Positions 1-8,628 of a DNA stretch of 64,000 nucleotides are shown here, in pieces (position 1 is the first letter of the stretch; every line of letters starts with the position of its first letter). The position numbers were made by a program, and so were the translations under genes. Origin of the DNA: Bacteroidia bacterium. GTDB lineage: Bacteria > Bacteroidota > Bacteroidia > UKL13-3. The DNA is taken from NCBI GenBank assembly GCA_020049855.1, contig JAGVLJ010000001.1, forward strand, positions 145,183 to 209,182. Reading direction: 5' to 3'. Under the pieces are notes generated by a model. That model was not told where the DNA came from. It searched no databases and worked only from the letters and a program-made list of their open reading frames with translations.

Positions 1-253
1 CATATACCAACTCCTCATAGGCTTTATCGTCTTTGTTTGAGGCTTTTTTAATGGCATTGTCAATATTTACCTTGGGCATATTGTCGGCCTTGGCATTTTG
101 CAGTACCGCTCTAAGGCGGGCATTGCTGTTGGGGTCGGGACCACCAGCTTTAACTGCCATTGATATTTCTTTTCCGTACTTGGTGAAGGTTTTGGACATT
201 TTTGCCCACCTTTTCATTTTTCTAACTTTTCTGAATTCAAACGCTCGTCCCAT
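1..253 (-). CDS. yebC: YebC/PmpR (TACO1) family protein, N-terminal part
   Basis: The reverse strand from 253 to the window edge encodes the first 84 residues of a YebC-family protein; the rest lies outside the window. The start [12 protein letters not shown], then [19 protein letters not shown], the [12 protein letters not shown] block and [19 protein letters not shown] are the hallmark N-terminal motifs of this family. Members bind DNA as regulators or act at the ribosome to help translate difficult (proline-rich) stretches. The ATG at 253-251 is the usual family start. A -7-like TATTTTCG lies on the reverse strand at 293-286, giving a leader of about 30 nt. The gene is divergent from the DUF4286 gene. 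Family assignment is secure; the exact role in this organism is not shown. Confidence 0.93.
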   Translation of the reverse strand, partial: MGRAFEFRKVRKMKRWAKMSKTFTKYGKEISMAVKAGGPDPNSNARLRAVLQNAKADNMPKVNIDNAIKKASNKDDKAYEELVY

Positions 254-328
254 ATTTTGCTTGTAAAGTTTAAAAGAAACTGCTGCGAAAATAATTAATT
301 TGACGGAAGGCTACGTAATTTCGCATGT

Positions 329-631
329 ATGATTATATACAACGTAACGGTGAGCCTGGCCGATGAAACCATACACGATGAATGGTTGCAGTGGATGAAG
401 AAGGTGCATGTTCCTCAGGTAATGGAAACCGAACTATTTGCCGATTCCAAAATGCTACGCCTGCTTAATGAAGAAAATAACGGAATAACCTATGCCATAC
501 AATATCGTTGCCTCAGCCTTGCCCACTATGAACGTTACCTGAATGAATTTGCCCCCATTCTACAAGCCGAAACCGCTAAGCGATACGGAAATAAAGTGCT
601 GGCTTTTCGCACTCTACTTGAAGAGGTATGA
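329..631 (+). CDS. DUF4286 family small protein
   Basis: A 100-residue cytosolic protein without signal peptide. It begins MIIYNVTVSLADETIHDEWL and has an alpha/beta pattern typical of small ferredoxin-like folds: an initial beta strand (YNVTVSL), a helix with the pair W-x-x-W, a central QYRCLS strand and a closing helix rich in AETAKRYG. This matches the Bacteroidota family DUF4286, which has no established function. A TAATTTCG element at 316-323 ends only five bases before the ATG, so the message may be leaderless. It is divergent from yebC and followed by a long non-coding gap, so it is probably monocistronic. Confidence 0.82.
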   Translation: MIIYNVTVSLADETIHDEWLQWMKKVHVPQVMETELFADSKMLRLLNEENNGITYAIQYRCLSLAHYERYLNEFAPILQAETAKRYGNKVLAFRTLLEEV

Positions 632-1371
632 GGGGCAATATCCATGCTTACATGTTTCCCTGCTCTAAAAAGCTTCTTTTTACAATTTAGCCCATGCCAA
701 AAATGAATACTTCTTTTGAGAATGTCTCTCGTTTCTTTTTACAAAATTTTCACTACCAATAAGCATAGTTGATTAACTCCGTTGTTTATTGCTTTAATAA
801 CCTATCACAAGCGTAAATTACCGAAAGTATGGTAGAATGCAGCCCGTATTCTACACCACCTGAAAAATGTGTGCTTGTTTTTTTCATGCGTTTTTTGTTT
901 GTTAATACTAACATAAACGTAGCAAAAAAGATTAGAAGTTTACTGGAATTTGTTAAACAAGGAAAAGCTTTACTCAAAAAGCCTGTAAGAATTAATCACA
1001 TTGTTTAGCAATATACAAATCGAATTTAAACCTGCTTTAAAATACAATTATTCATTGTTAAATATAAATTATCATTTTATGGGAGGTTTAGTTGACTTGC
1101 CACAGAAATAAGCCACAGTCTGAAAAGGGTATTGCAATCAGGATAAATTCAGAAAAATACATTGAAAAGTATCGGTGTTTTCATTTCCGGTTAGCTTAGT
1201 CGGCAGCTTTAATCAGGCAGATCATGGGAGTAGTTTTACAAATTGTAATAAAGGTACTTTGTGTTAAACGCTATTGAAATTAGGCTATATTCATTCACTT
1301 AAAGGCTGGGACATCAAATTTATAAACCATTACATGGGGGTGATAAAGCGTGATGCTAATACCTTAAATTT
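632..1371. other. Long intergenic region with no gene seen
   Basis: About 740 bases, clearly more AT-rich than the flanking genes, with frequent stops in all frames. The only open frame of note, on the reverse strand at 786-977, has no ribosome-binding site, no recognisable family and biased low-complexity composition. I see no tRNA, riboswitch fold or strong terminator. It may hold a small RNA or only regulatory sequence for the response-regulator gene to its right. Confidence 0.5.
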
Positions 1372-1387
1372 TTACCCTTTAGGGTAA
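1372..1387. promoter_or_regulatory. Palindromic operator-like site upstream of the response regulator
   Basis: TTACCCT-TT-AGGGTAA is a perfect 7-bp inverted repeat with a two-base centre. It ends immediately before the proposed -33 TTG of the response-regulator promoter, the position expected for a dimeric transcription factor. It lacks a T-run and follows no gene, so it is not a terminator. The bound protein is unknown; autoregulation by the adjacent LuxR-type regulator is one possibility. Confidence 0.5.
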
Positions 1388-1418
1388 TTGTTTTTATGCT
1401 TTATGCTAAATACTTTTG
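1388..1418 (+). promoter_or_regulatory. Bacteroidota-type promoter for the response regulator
   Basis: TTG at 1388-1390, a 20-base spacer and TACTTTTG at 1411-1418 fit the Bacteroidota housekeeping consensus (TTG, 19-21 bases, TAnnTTTG). Transcription would start near 1424, just upstream of the coding region. Confidence 0.5.
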
Positions 1419-1432
1419 AGTAGTTAACAACT

Positions 1433-2122
1433 TTGCTCCTGACCTTGATCAATATTAGAACTACCATAACTTTGGCCATAGTGGAAAATGATGCATATCA
1501 GTCCGACTTGTTGGTACATCGCCTATCCCGATTTGGGAGTATAAAAATAGCCTTTACCGCCTCCAATGGCGAAGAGCTTATCAAGCAATTAAACAATAAT
1601 GATCAGGTTCCAGATATTATACTCATGGATATTCAAATGCCTAAACTTGGCGGAATTGCAACCACCAATATTTTGAGCAAAACATATCCTAAGGCTAAGG
1701 TTATAGCCTTTTCACAATGGGACAATATTGAGCGGGTGGCATCTATGATTTTACATGGTGCTGTGGCATTTGTAAGCAAAACCCTGCCAGTAAATCAACT
1801 CGTACAATTAATAATAGCGGTACACGAAGGACGACATCGCCTGAGCGATCACCCTTATGCCCTTCCTGTACTTGAAAAGATTAAAGAGATGCGAGAAAAA
1901 GGGCAACTACTCACTCCCCGTATGCAACTAGTGCTTACACATGTGTGTAATGAACGCTCATCAAAAGAAATTGCTGAATTGATGGAGGTAAGCCTTGATA
2001 GTGTGAAAGGATACCGCAAAGAGTTGTTTAAATTAACCGGAGTTAAAAATGTGGCAGGATTGGTAAAATATGGGTTGCAACATGGATACCTCACTCCTAA
2101 ACACAACACATCTTCTGATTAG
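1433..2122 (+). CDS. NarL/LuxR-type DNA-binding response regulator
   Basis: A two-domain response regulator of 229 residues. The receiver (about 12-130) has the acidic pocket E18-N-D20, the phospho-acceptor D66 in LMDIQMPK, a Ser in place of Thr at the switch position (FSQWD) and the conserved Lys in VSKTLP. A linker leads to a LuxR-type helix-turn-helix (about 160-222; LTPRMQLVL...SSKEIAELM...SVKGYRKELF). No ATG precedes the receiver; an in-frame stop at 1421 leaves TTG 1433 as the longest start and TTG 1445 as an alternative. The promoter at 1388-1418 supports a short leader. No histidine kinase is adjacent, so it is an orphan; partners may include lipoprotein-type TPR kinases such as the one at 49113. 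Confidence 0.88.
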   Translation: MLLTLINIRTTITLAIVENDAYQSDLLVHRLSRFGSIKIAFTASNGEELIKQLNNNDQVPDIILMDIQMPKLGGIATTNILSKTYPKAKVIAFSQWDNIERVASMILHGAVAFVSKTLPVNQLVQLIIAVHEGRHRLSDHPYALPVLEKIKEMREKGQLLTPRMQLVLTHVCNERSSKEIAELMEVSLDSVKGYRKELFKLTGVKNVAGLVKYGLQHGYLTPKHNTSSD

Positions 2123-2130
2123 TAAATTGC

Positions 2131-3336
2131 TTACCTATTTTGCAAAATTTTAAGCTTTTGTCCTTTTTTAATATAAGTTTCTGTCATTTGGTTCCATTTC
2201 ATTACATCGGGTACTGATACATTGAATTTTTTGGCCACATCATTAATGTCTTCGTTTTTTTCAACGGTGTACTCTACTAAAATAAATTCTTCATACGGTT
2301 TAGCAGGCTCTTCTTCCAGAATTTCTTCTTCTAACAAATCAGCCGAATCGCCTGTTAAAAAGTGCCCTTCAATATTCAGCCCTTGAATTTCTGGAATCTC
2401 GATGGTGTATACTAGGTGGTCAGGGTTGGTTAAAAAGGGTTTGCGCAACCAGGGGTTAAACAGCTTAAGCATTTTGTAGGTGATGCCGTTTTTTAATGCA
2501 AAATCGGGCAGGTTGGCAATGCTGCTGTCTACTACAATTTTTTTTACTGGTATATTGGGATACAAATGTTGCTGACTGATATAGTAGCCGTACTTGTGGG
2601 GATTTTCGTAAATTTCTTTGATGGCCAGCAGACGCATTACATACCTTGATGTTTCGGTGTTCAGATACAAGTCGTAGTACGAATCAACACCTTGATTGTT
2701 GAGTTGTTTGCGCAAGCCGGTAATACCCATATTGTATGAGGCAGCCACCAGCGTCCAGTTATTAAATTCACGGTAGGCTTCTTTAATATAAAGGCACGCT
2801 GCTTCGGTTGATTTTTCGAGGTTGTTGCGCTCGTCAATTTCTTCAGTAATAATAAGCCCGAATTTTTTCCCGGTTTCTTCCATAAACTGCCAGTAACCTT
2901 GCGCTCCGGCAGGAGAAGTTACAATAGTCAATCCGCTTTCGGCCAAACACAGGTATTTAAAATCTTCGGGCACGCCATGTTTTTTAAGGATGGGAACAAT
3001 GAGCGGAAAAAACTTGTGAGCACGTTTAAGCATAAGCAGCGTATTGGATTGCCAGTAGGTGTTTACCAGCATTTCTTTATCCAGCCGTTCGCGCACATCG
3101 AAATCGTTTATGGGAAACCCCTCTCCGGCAAACGAGATATGTAAAGGTAAATTAAGGGAATAGATATGGTAGTTTTTGTTAAATGCCGATTGTAACTTGT
3201 CGTTCTCGGTAGGAGAATTAAAAGTAAATAATTGCGCCATACTTAGCAGCCCCATGAGCAGGGTAAACGAAAACAACTTGGCTTTCACTAATTCGGTATT
3301 GGTGTGGCAAAGATCGGGAAGATTTTTTTTGACCAT
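2131..3336 (-). CDS. MltD-like lytic murein transglycosylase with LysM
   Basis: Cleaves the MurNAc-GlcNAc bond of peptidoglycan with formation of anhydro-MurNAc. A signal or anchor segment (KLFSFTLLMGLLSMAQLF) precedes the SLT domain. The catalytic Glu lies in CLAESGL, followed by the family motifs SPAGAQGYWQFM, AACLYIKEAY and AASYNMG. A C-terminal LysM domain of about 45 residues (VEYTVEKNEDINDVAKKF...IKKGQKLKI) should bind peptidoglycan. I chose the ATG at 3336: the frame stays open to 3417, but the added 27 residues are Cys-rich and would push the hydrophobic segment inward. The gene is divergent from the small secreted protein at 3457. Family is certain; the start is likely but not proven. 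Confidence 0.88.
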   Translation of the reverse strand: MVKKNLPDLCHTNTELVKAKLFSFTLLMGLLSMAQLFTFNSPTENDKLQSAFNKNYHIYSLNLPLHISFAGEGFPINDFDVRERLDKEMLVNTYWQSNTLLMLKRAHKFFPLIVPILKKHGVPEDFKYLCLAESGLTIVTSPAGAQGYWQFMEETGKKFGLIITEEIDERNNLEKSTEAACLYIKEAYREFNNWTLVAASYNMGITGLRKQLNNQGVDSYYDLYLNTETSRYVMRLLAIKEIYENPHKYGYYISQQHLYPNIPVKKIVVDSSIANLPDFALKNGITYKMLKLFNPWLRKPFLTNPDHLVYTIEIPEIQGLNIEGHFLTGDSADLLEEEILEEEPAKPYEEFILVEYTVEKNEDINDVAKKFNVSVPDVMKWNQMTETYIKKGQKLKILQNR

Positions 3337-3456
3337 GTCTCTGCTTTTGAACAAATTATTTTTTAAACACTGCAAGTGTAGGTTTTTACACACACAAGCT
3401 ATGCACTTTTTATCCAAAAAGTCCCATTATTGCAGCATTAATTAAATGGCTGTTTT

Positions 3457-3873
3457 ATGAAGGGTAGAGTGTTGTTCTTATTTATGGTTTTGCTTGTATA
3501 TCCGTTTGTTTCTTCGGCTCAGAACAATAACGAATATGAGGAAGATATTAAAGAGTTTGAATATTTTAAAAATATCGCCCCGCTGCGCGAGGCTCTGAAA
3601 AAACGTGATCTCGCTCCGTATTTGGCTACTGAGGTGCTTTGGATAAGTGAAACGAATGAGGTGTCTGTTTCGGCACATGAAGCCAATACCCTATTAAAAT
3701 CTACCATCAAACTACCTCCCAAATACACTATTAAACAAGCCTCGGAAACCAATCATGGCTATGTTCAAACATTTGGCATTTACGGAGCTGATGAGGTAGC
3801 CATTTATTTTGTGGCATTACGCATAAATATGCAAACCAAAAAGGTGGAAGAAATACGGGTAACAATAAACTAA
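3457..3873 (+). CDS. Small secreted protein, possibly NTF2-like DUF4783
   Basis: A 138-residue protein with a clear Sec signal peptide (VLFLFMVLLVYPFVSSAQ). The mature part has one long acidic helix followed by strands, and the pattern of 'NIAPLREALKKRDLAPYLA', a hydrophobic strand, 'SAHEANTLLKSTIKLPPKYTI' and 'AIYFVALRIN...VEEIRVTIN' resembles DUF4783, an NTF2-like group of secreted Bacteroidota proteins. The match is by pattern only and no catalytic residues are visible. It is transcribed alone, divergent from the transglycosylase; the 240 bases downstream contain no gene. Confidence 0.7.
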   Translation: MKGRVLFLFMVLLVYPFVSSAQNNNEYEEDIKEFEYFKNIAPLREALKKRDLAPYLATEVLWISETNEVSVSAHEANTLLKSTIKLPPKYTIKQASETNHGYVQTFGIYGADEVAIYFVALRINMQTKKVEEIRVTIN

Positions 3874-4112
3874 CCGACCTAATTTATAGGAAATAAAAAC
3901 TAAAACGGCAGGCGTTTGCAAAGCACCAATTGTTGCGTTGTTGGCTAGTTTGTTTTTTTATTACCTGCTCCGAACCCGGTGCAACCGCAACTTTTATTCC
4001 GCTTACGTACTCGTCACTATTTTATGTAGCAATACTAAATGAATCAAATCATATCACCATAGTTTTGTCAATAGAAAATTTACCGAGTATGGTAAAAATA
4101 TTGAGCTAAAAA

Positions 4113-5135
4113 TTAAGAAACGCTGCGGAAGACAGAAATTGTTTCGGCAATGGTGGTTTCAACAGGGGTAAACGTAAACCCTATTTGTTGCTCTATTTTT
4201 TCGGCCTTGTAAAAAAAACGGTTGTGAAGGGCGCGGGTAGTTTCGGTGGTAACCAGAGGATCTTTACCAAGCAGCCAAGCCCGTAATCCATCTAAGGTTA
4301 CAGCTACTGTGGTGAGCCATTTAGGAGCTTCAATAGTGGGGTTGGGGTTGCCGGTTTGTTGGTTTACCAACTGAAAAAGCTCTTTAAAAGAAAGGTTGGC
4401 ACTTACCAGCACAAACCGTTCGTGAACGATGGCACTCTCCATTAGTTGCAGCATAGCCCGTACTACGTCTTTCACATCTATATACCCATTTACACCAAGC
4501 GTGTACATAGGTAATTTTTTGCAGGCAGCGGCTAACATGCGGCACGATCCTTTTTTCCAGTCACCAACTCCTAAAATAACTCCAGGGTTTACAATCACCA
4601 CATCCAATCCTTCTTCGGCACCCCTCCACACTTCCATTTCGGCTCTGTATTTACTTAGGGCATAGTTTGAGTTAAGAGGCGAGTCTTCCCATTCGGTTTT
4701 TTCATCCATCAGTTGCCCATTTTGCATTCTCCCAAGTGCAGCAATAGAACTGGCATAGCACAATTTTCTTATTCCATAGGAAAGGCATAGGTTTACAATA
4801 TTGGCGGTTCCGTGCACATTGGCTTGCATCATTTGCTCCACATGCTTTGGCACAAAAGAAATCATAGCTGCTACATGATAAACATGAGTTATGCCCTCAA
4901 AAGCGGCCTCGAGAGCCGGAATGTCCAGCAAATCGGCTTCTATCCACTCAAGTTTAGCAAGTATTTTTTCAATTTCAACGGGTGTATGTTTACTGAAACG
5001 ATAGGATGCGATGAGGTTAAACTCGTTCATTAACGAACTTTTTCTTCGAATGGCACGCACGCGTTTACCCTGATCAATCAATGAGCAAAGAAGGTGTGCC
5101 CCTAAAAAACCTGTCCCACCGGTAACCAGAATCAT
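4113..5135 (-). CDS. Extended short-chain dehydrogenase/epimerase-like protein
   Basis: NAD(P)-dependent Rossmann-fold protein of 340 residues. The N-terminal nucleotide-binding motif TGGTGFLGAHL is followed by basic residues (IRRKSS) that would favour NADP. HVAAMISF is the NNAG-equivalent, CYASSIAALG supplies the Ser, and YALSKYRAE gives the YxxxK pair. The C-terminal half (IVNPGVILGVGDWKKGS) is typical of extended SDRs of the dihydroflavonol-reductase/nucleoside-diphosphate-sugar epimerase type. The substrate cannot be deduced. It is divergent from the arginase-like gene with a 70-base shared promoter region. Confidence 0.88.
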   Translation of the reverse strand: MILVTGGTGFLGAHLLCSLIDQGKRVRAIRRKSSLMNEFNLIASYRFSKHTPVEIEKILAKLEWIEADLLDIPALEAAFEGITHVYHVAAMISFVPKHVEQMMQANVHGTANIVNLCLSYGIRKLCYASSIAALGRMQNGQLMDEKTEWEDSPLNSNYALSKYRAEMEVWRGAEEGLDVVIVNPGVILGVGDWKKGSCRMLAAACKKLPMYTLGVNGYIDVKDVVRAMLQLMESAIVHERFVLVSANLSFKELFQLVNQQTGNPNPTIEAPKWLTTVAVTLDGLRAWLLGKDPLVTTETTRALHNRFFYKAEKIEQQIGFTFTPVETTIAETISVFRSVS

Positions 5136-5206
5136 GTTGATTAGTTGATTACTTCTATTAGAGAAGCTGCGCTAAAATAGGCTAATTTGCTTCAAATATT
5201 TGACAC

Positions 5207-6370
5207 ATGAATTTAACAGATTTTCTAAGGCCTGTTTCCCAATCGGTTGTTGAACAATTAGCACCATTCTCGCCCAGAAGCTGGTATAACCACGCTCAGG
5301 TTTATGTCAATTCGTTTCCGGATATAGATGCCTGCCGCATTTGGATAGTAGGCGTGAAGGACGACCGAGGGATAACCTCACAGGCCGGAGCGGCAGCCGC
5401 TCCGGATGCCATTCGCCTGCAACTGTACCGGCTCATAAATCATCACGAGCATCTTTCGGTGGCCGATTTGGGAAATATAGAAGCCGGAGAATCTTTAAGC
5501 GACACTGCTTTTGCCCTGAATCAGGTGATGAAAGAGGCACTGCACAAAAAGAAAATTATCATTGTATTGGGCGGAGCATCCGACCTAACCTATTATCAAT
5601 ACCGAGCCTACGAGGGTGTTTCGCGCACCTTGCGATTGGTAAATGTAGATAGCCGAATACAACTAAGTGCAGTAGAAGGAGCCGAAGAGGAAGCTTACCT
5701 AAACCGAATTATTTTGCATGAGCCCAACTTTCTTTTTAACGTAACTCACTTGGCTTATCAAACTTATTTTTGCGAAGAAGAAAGCCTGCACACGTTTAAT
5801 CGCATGAACTTTGATGCTTTTAGACTGGGCTTTGTAACTAAAAATATAGAAGAGTGTGAGCCGCTGCTGCGTGATGCCGATATGTGCAGCTTTAACATGG
5901 CAGCCATTCGTATGGGCGATGCACCCGGCCAAGTATCGGGTTCGCCCAATGGATTGTTTGGTGACGAAGCCTGCCAGATTGCCCGCTATGCCGGAGTAAG
6001 CAATGAACTGAGTTCTCTTGGCTTGTTTGGATATGTTCCGCATGTAGATGTACAACAACAATCGGCTAAACTTCTGGCGCAACTTATTTGGTATTTTGTG
6101 GATGGCGTGTACAATCGCAAAAACGATTATCCGGCAGCCGAAAGCAGCGATTTTCAAACGTACCGCATCACCTTTAACAACAGCAGCCATGAAGTGGTTT
6201 TTTACAAAAGCCTTAAAAGCGACCGCTGGTGGATGGAGGTACCATACCCGGTTGAAAAATCGAGCCGCAAAGGACGCTACCTGGTGCCATGCTCTTACAA
6301 AGATTACGAAACAGCTTGCAATGATGAAGTGCCCGACAGGTGGCTGAAAACATATTATAAATTAATTTGA
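5207..6370 (+). CDS. Arginase/formimidoylglutamase-superfamily protein, metal site degenerate
   Basis: A 387-residue protein whose order of elements follows the ureohydrolase fold: an N-terminal strand IWIVGV, the SQAGAAAAPDAIR block (usual GxxxGP and IR), IIIVLGGASDLTY (usual GGxHS/D), LVNVDSR (usual DAHxD) and DMCSFNMAAIRMGDAPG (usual SxDxDxxDP). In each manganese-binding motif key His/Asp residues are absent: GGASD at 122-126, NVDSR at 146-150, and CSFNMAA at 227-233. The protein is also longer than active enzymes by a C-terminal segment of roughly 70 residues rich in aromatic residues. I infer a non-hydrolytic or altered role. Databases often label Bacteroidota relatives formimidoylglutamase; this sequence does not support that activity. 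Confidence 0.8.
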   Translation: MNLTDFLRPVSQSVVEQLAPFSPRSWYNHAQVYVNSFPDIDACRIWIVGVKDDRGITSQAGAAAAPDAIRLQLYRLINHHEHLSVADLGNIEAGESLSDTAFALNQVMKEALHKKKIIIVLGGASDLTYYQYRAYEGVSRTLRLVNVDSRIQLSAVEGAEEEAYLNRIILHEPNFLFNVTHLAYQTYFCEEESLHTFNRMNFDAFRLGFVTKNIEECEPLLRDADMCSFNMAAIRMGDAPGQVSGSPNGLFGDEACQIARYAGVSNELSSLGLFGYVPHVDVQQQSAKLLAQLIWYFVDGVYNRKNDYPAAESSDFQTYRITFNNSSHEVVFYKSLKSDRWWMEVPYPVEKSSRKGRYLVPCSYKDYETACNDEVPDRWLKTYYKLI

Positions 6371-6397
6371 TTTACGATACGAATACGTAACATTTTT

Positions 6398-6759
6398 GTG
6401 GCCTCCCTGTGCCTTTTGGCTTGTGTAAGTTTTATTCCTGCTGACGGTGGTTTAAACTGTTTCGGGTTTCACGCGGGGGAGTTTACCTACAAATCTCCCG
6501 AAGGAAAGGTGAAAGTAGTGATAGCAGGAAACATACCGAGTTTCACCATAAGGGAAGGTACACCATTGAATCAACCATTGAGTGGCAGAACGATTGCGAC
6601 TACAAAGCTACTTTGATAAAAACCAATCTCCCCGACTTTCCGTTTAAACCCGGTATCAATCTGTTTGTGCGGGTGTATAAAATTGAAGGGAAAAAGTACT
6701 TTTACAAATCTACCATCAATGGCGAAAGCTTTGATGGGGTGATGACGAAAGTAAAGTAA
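6398..6759 (+). pseudogene. Frameshifted small secreted protein gene
   Basis: The first frame, from GTG 6398, reads a short hydrophobic stretch ending LLAC, then FHAGEFTYKSPEGKVKVV, and runs off into nonsense near 6520. The -1 frame from about 6522 continues sensibly: SRKHTEFHHKGRYTIES, EWQNDCDYKATL, FPFKPGINLFVRVYKIEGKK and a stop at 6757-6759. Together they look like one small Bacteroidota protein of about 120 residues with a DCxY core. A one-base deletion around 6519-6524 explains the break. The N-terminus also lacks a normal basic MKK start, so it may be truncated. Sequencing error remains possible. Confidence 0.62.
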
Positions 6760-6939
6760 GGCCAGATTTAATTTCTAATCTTAACGATGTGCTAAAACGA
6801 GGATGCTTACAACAACAATTTCCCAAGCTATTCCTTAAACCTTGCTTTTATCGCTTTTTAACTCTAATTTTACCTTGCTTTTTTTACATCTTTATTCTGC
6901 TTTGATGTTGCTTGCAAGTAGAATGTCAAACCGTAACAC

Positions 6940-7920
6940 ATGAATCCATTTTGGACACAAATAATTATTCAGACTACTCTTAAACATAAGGGGAAGAAAA
7001 GAACTAACTCCCTACAGCGTTATTCAGACTTTGAACTTGCTAAGGCCTATAGAGAGTTTAAAATTACCTTAAAGCGTTATATCAAAGACGTTATACTCAT
7101 TACCATTGGTATTTTCTCTGCCTCTTTCGGCTTTAAAGGTTTTCTGCTAACCAATAACTTTATAGATGGCGGGGCAACCGGAATTTCATTGCTTATTTTG
7201 GCATTAACACATATTCCCCTTTACCTCCTGATTATTGCAGTAAATATTCCGTTTATCATACTCGCCTATCATGTTATGGGTAAACCATTCGCTTTTAAGA
7301 CAGCTCTTTCAATATCGGGACTGGCATTGGTACTGGCCACTGTAACTTTTCCGAACGTGACAAATGATAATTTACTGGTGGCTATTTTCGGTGGGTTTTT
7401 TCTTGGGGCAGGCATTGGTTTTGCCATTCGGGGAGGTGCAGTAATTGACGGAACAGAAGTTCTTGCCATTTTTTTAAGCCGCAAACTTGGGGCAACCATT
7501 GGAGACATCATCATAGCCATAAATGTGTTGATTTTTTCTGCCGCAGCCTATTTATTAGGAGTGGAGATAGCCCTGTACTCCCTGATAACCTATTTAGCCG
7601 CGTCTAAAACACTGGACTTTATTGTGGAAGGTATTGAAGAGTATATTGGTGTTACCATCGTTTCAACGCACAGCGAAGAAATTCGACTAATGATTATTAG
7701 CAAAATGGGGCGTGGGGTGACCGTTTATAGCGGGAAACGCGGGTATGGGAAACGTGGTGAAATTAAAGATGTAGAAATAATTTATACGGTGATCACACGA
7801 CTTGAATTAAATAAATTGACGACTGAAATTGAAAAAATTGAACCGACAGCTTTTGTGGTAATGAATAGCGTGAAAGACACCAAAGGGGGTATGATTAAAA
7901 GACGACCACTAGACCATTAA
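6940..7920 (+). CDS. YitT family membrane protein (DUF161 + DUF2179)
   Basis: A 326-residue integral membrane protein. About five or six hydrophobic helices run from residue 48 to 230, including IKDVILITIGIFSASFGFKGF, the glycine-rich FIDGGATGISLL and IDGTEVLAIFLSRK motifs of the YitT/DUF161 family, and repeats of the 'GxxxGxGxG' type (GGFFLGAGIGFAIRGG). The soluble C-terminal DUF2179 domain (about 240-320; VTVYSGKRGYGKRGEIKDVEII) is typical. The transported or sensed ligand is unknown. The N-terminus carries about 45 extra charged residues compared with many homologues, so a later start is possible, but the ATG at 6940 is the only one before the first helix. Confidence 0.9.
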   Translation: MNPFWTQIIIQTTLKHKGKKRTNSLQRYSDFELAKAYREFKITLKRYIKDVILITIGIFSASFGFKGFLLTNNFIDGGATGISLLILALTHIPLYLLIIAVNIPFIILAYHVMGKPFAFKTALSISGLALVLATVTFPNVTNDNLLVAIFGGFFLGAGIGFAIRGGAVIDGTEVLAIFLSRKLGATIGDIIIAINVLIFSAAAYLLGVEIALYSLITYLAASKTLDFIVEGIEEYIGVTIVSTHSEEIRLMIISKMGRGVTVYSGKRGYGKRGEIKDVEIIYTVITRLELNKLTTEIEKIEPTAFVVMNSVKDTKGGMIKRRPLDH

Positions 7921-8029
7921 ATAGAATTAGACGGGGCTTTGTCAGCGAGCGACCTGCGTTATCGTAAAACCGTTTAATGGGGTATTCCGGATTTTATGGG
8001 CTATATTCGCTTAACTTTAAATAAATTTT

Positions 8030-8557
8030 ATGAAAAAAATAAACTTGCTACTTGGTTTCGTTTTGTTTTTATCCCTTAATTCATTTGCACAGGAAAAAAC
8101 ATTTGCAGTAAAACTCAATTATCTGAGCCCGCTGGTAAAAACGATCAATCTTTCTTTTGAGAAAGCGGTAAAAGAAGATGTCTCCTTTCAATTAGGAGTG
8201 TATTATACCGGTTTCTCCAGCGCAGGCGTTTCATACAGTGGCCTTGGCCTTACGCCCGAATACCGAAAATACCTTACAGGTGAAGCGCTGGATGGAGCAT
8301 ATATTGCCCCGTTTGCACGCTACCAAAGCCTCACCCTTACCGAATCGGCAACAACGAGCAAAGGCACCACCAGCACCTTTGGAGGTGGGTTAATTATAGG
8401 CCGCCAGTGGATGATGAAAGGAATTTCATTTGATATTTTTATCGGACCTATTTATAATTCGGGCTCCTATTCATCAAAAAGCGGAAACCGCATTGATGCC
8501 GGCAGTTTTGAAGGATTTTCATTACGTTTTGGCTCTACTATCGGGTTAGGATTTTAA
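8030..8557 (+). CDS. DUF3575-like outer-membrane beta-barrel protein
   Basis: A 175-residue protein with a signal peptide (MKKINLLLGFVLFLSLNSFAQ) and amphipathic strands ending in an aromatic C-terminus (TIGLGF), as in small outer-membrane barrels. Motifs such as LNYLSPLVKTINLSFEK, LTPEYRKYLTG, GAYIAPFARYQ and GGLIIGRQWMMKG match the DUF3575 family of Bacteroidota, of unknown function. A TATATTCG box at 8002-8009 lies 21 bases before the ATG. A bidirectional terminator follows, so the gene is transcribed alone. Confidence 0.82.
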   Translation: MKKINLLLGFVLFLSLNSFAQEKTFAVKLNYLSPLVKTINLSFEKAVKEDVSFQLGVYYTGFSSAGVSYSGLGLTPEYRKYLTGEALDGAYIAPFARYQSLTLTESATTSKGTTSTFGGGLIIGRQWMMKGISFDIFIGPIYNSGSYSSKSGNRIDAGSFEGFSLRFGSTIGLGF

Positions 8558-8572
8558 TTTACCATCACTCAT

Positions 8573-8612
8573 AAAAAAAGCCCGTCCCGAAAAACTCGGA
8601 CGGGCTTTTTTT
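8573..8612. terminator. Bidirectional intrinsic terminator
   Basis: A GC-rich hairpin (GCCCGTC...GACGGGC, with a bulged C, extended by CGA/TCG) is flanked by seven A on the left and seven T on the right. It sits between the convergent ends of the DUF3575 gene and the Calx-beta protein gene and can serve both. Confidence 0.9.
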
Positions 8613-8628
8613 ACATATGGGTTGCCAG

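Noticed and set aside
786..977. Reverse-strand 63-codon open frame in the long intergenic region
   Set aside because: No ribosome-binding site, no family resemblance, and AT-rich low-complexity composition matching the surrounding non-coding DNA.
5699..6190. Reverse-strand 163-codon open frame
   Set aside because: Lies entirely inside the arginase-like gene on the opposite strand; codon pattern is the mirror of the real gene.
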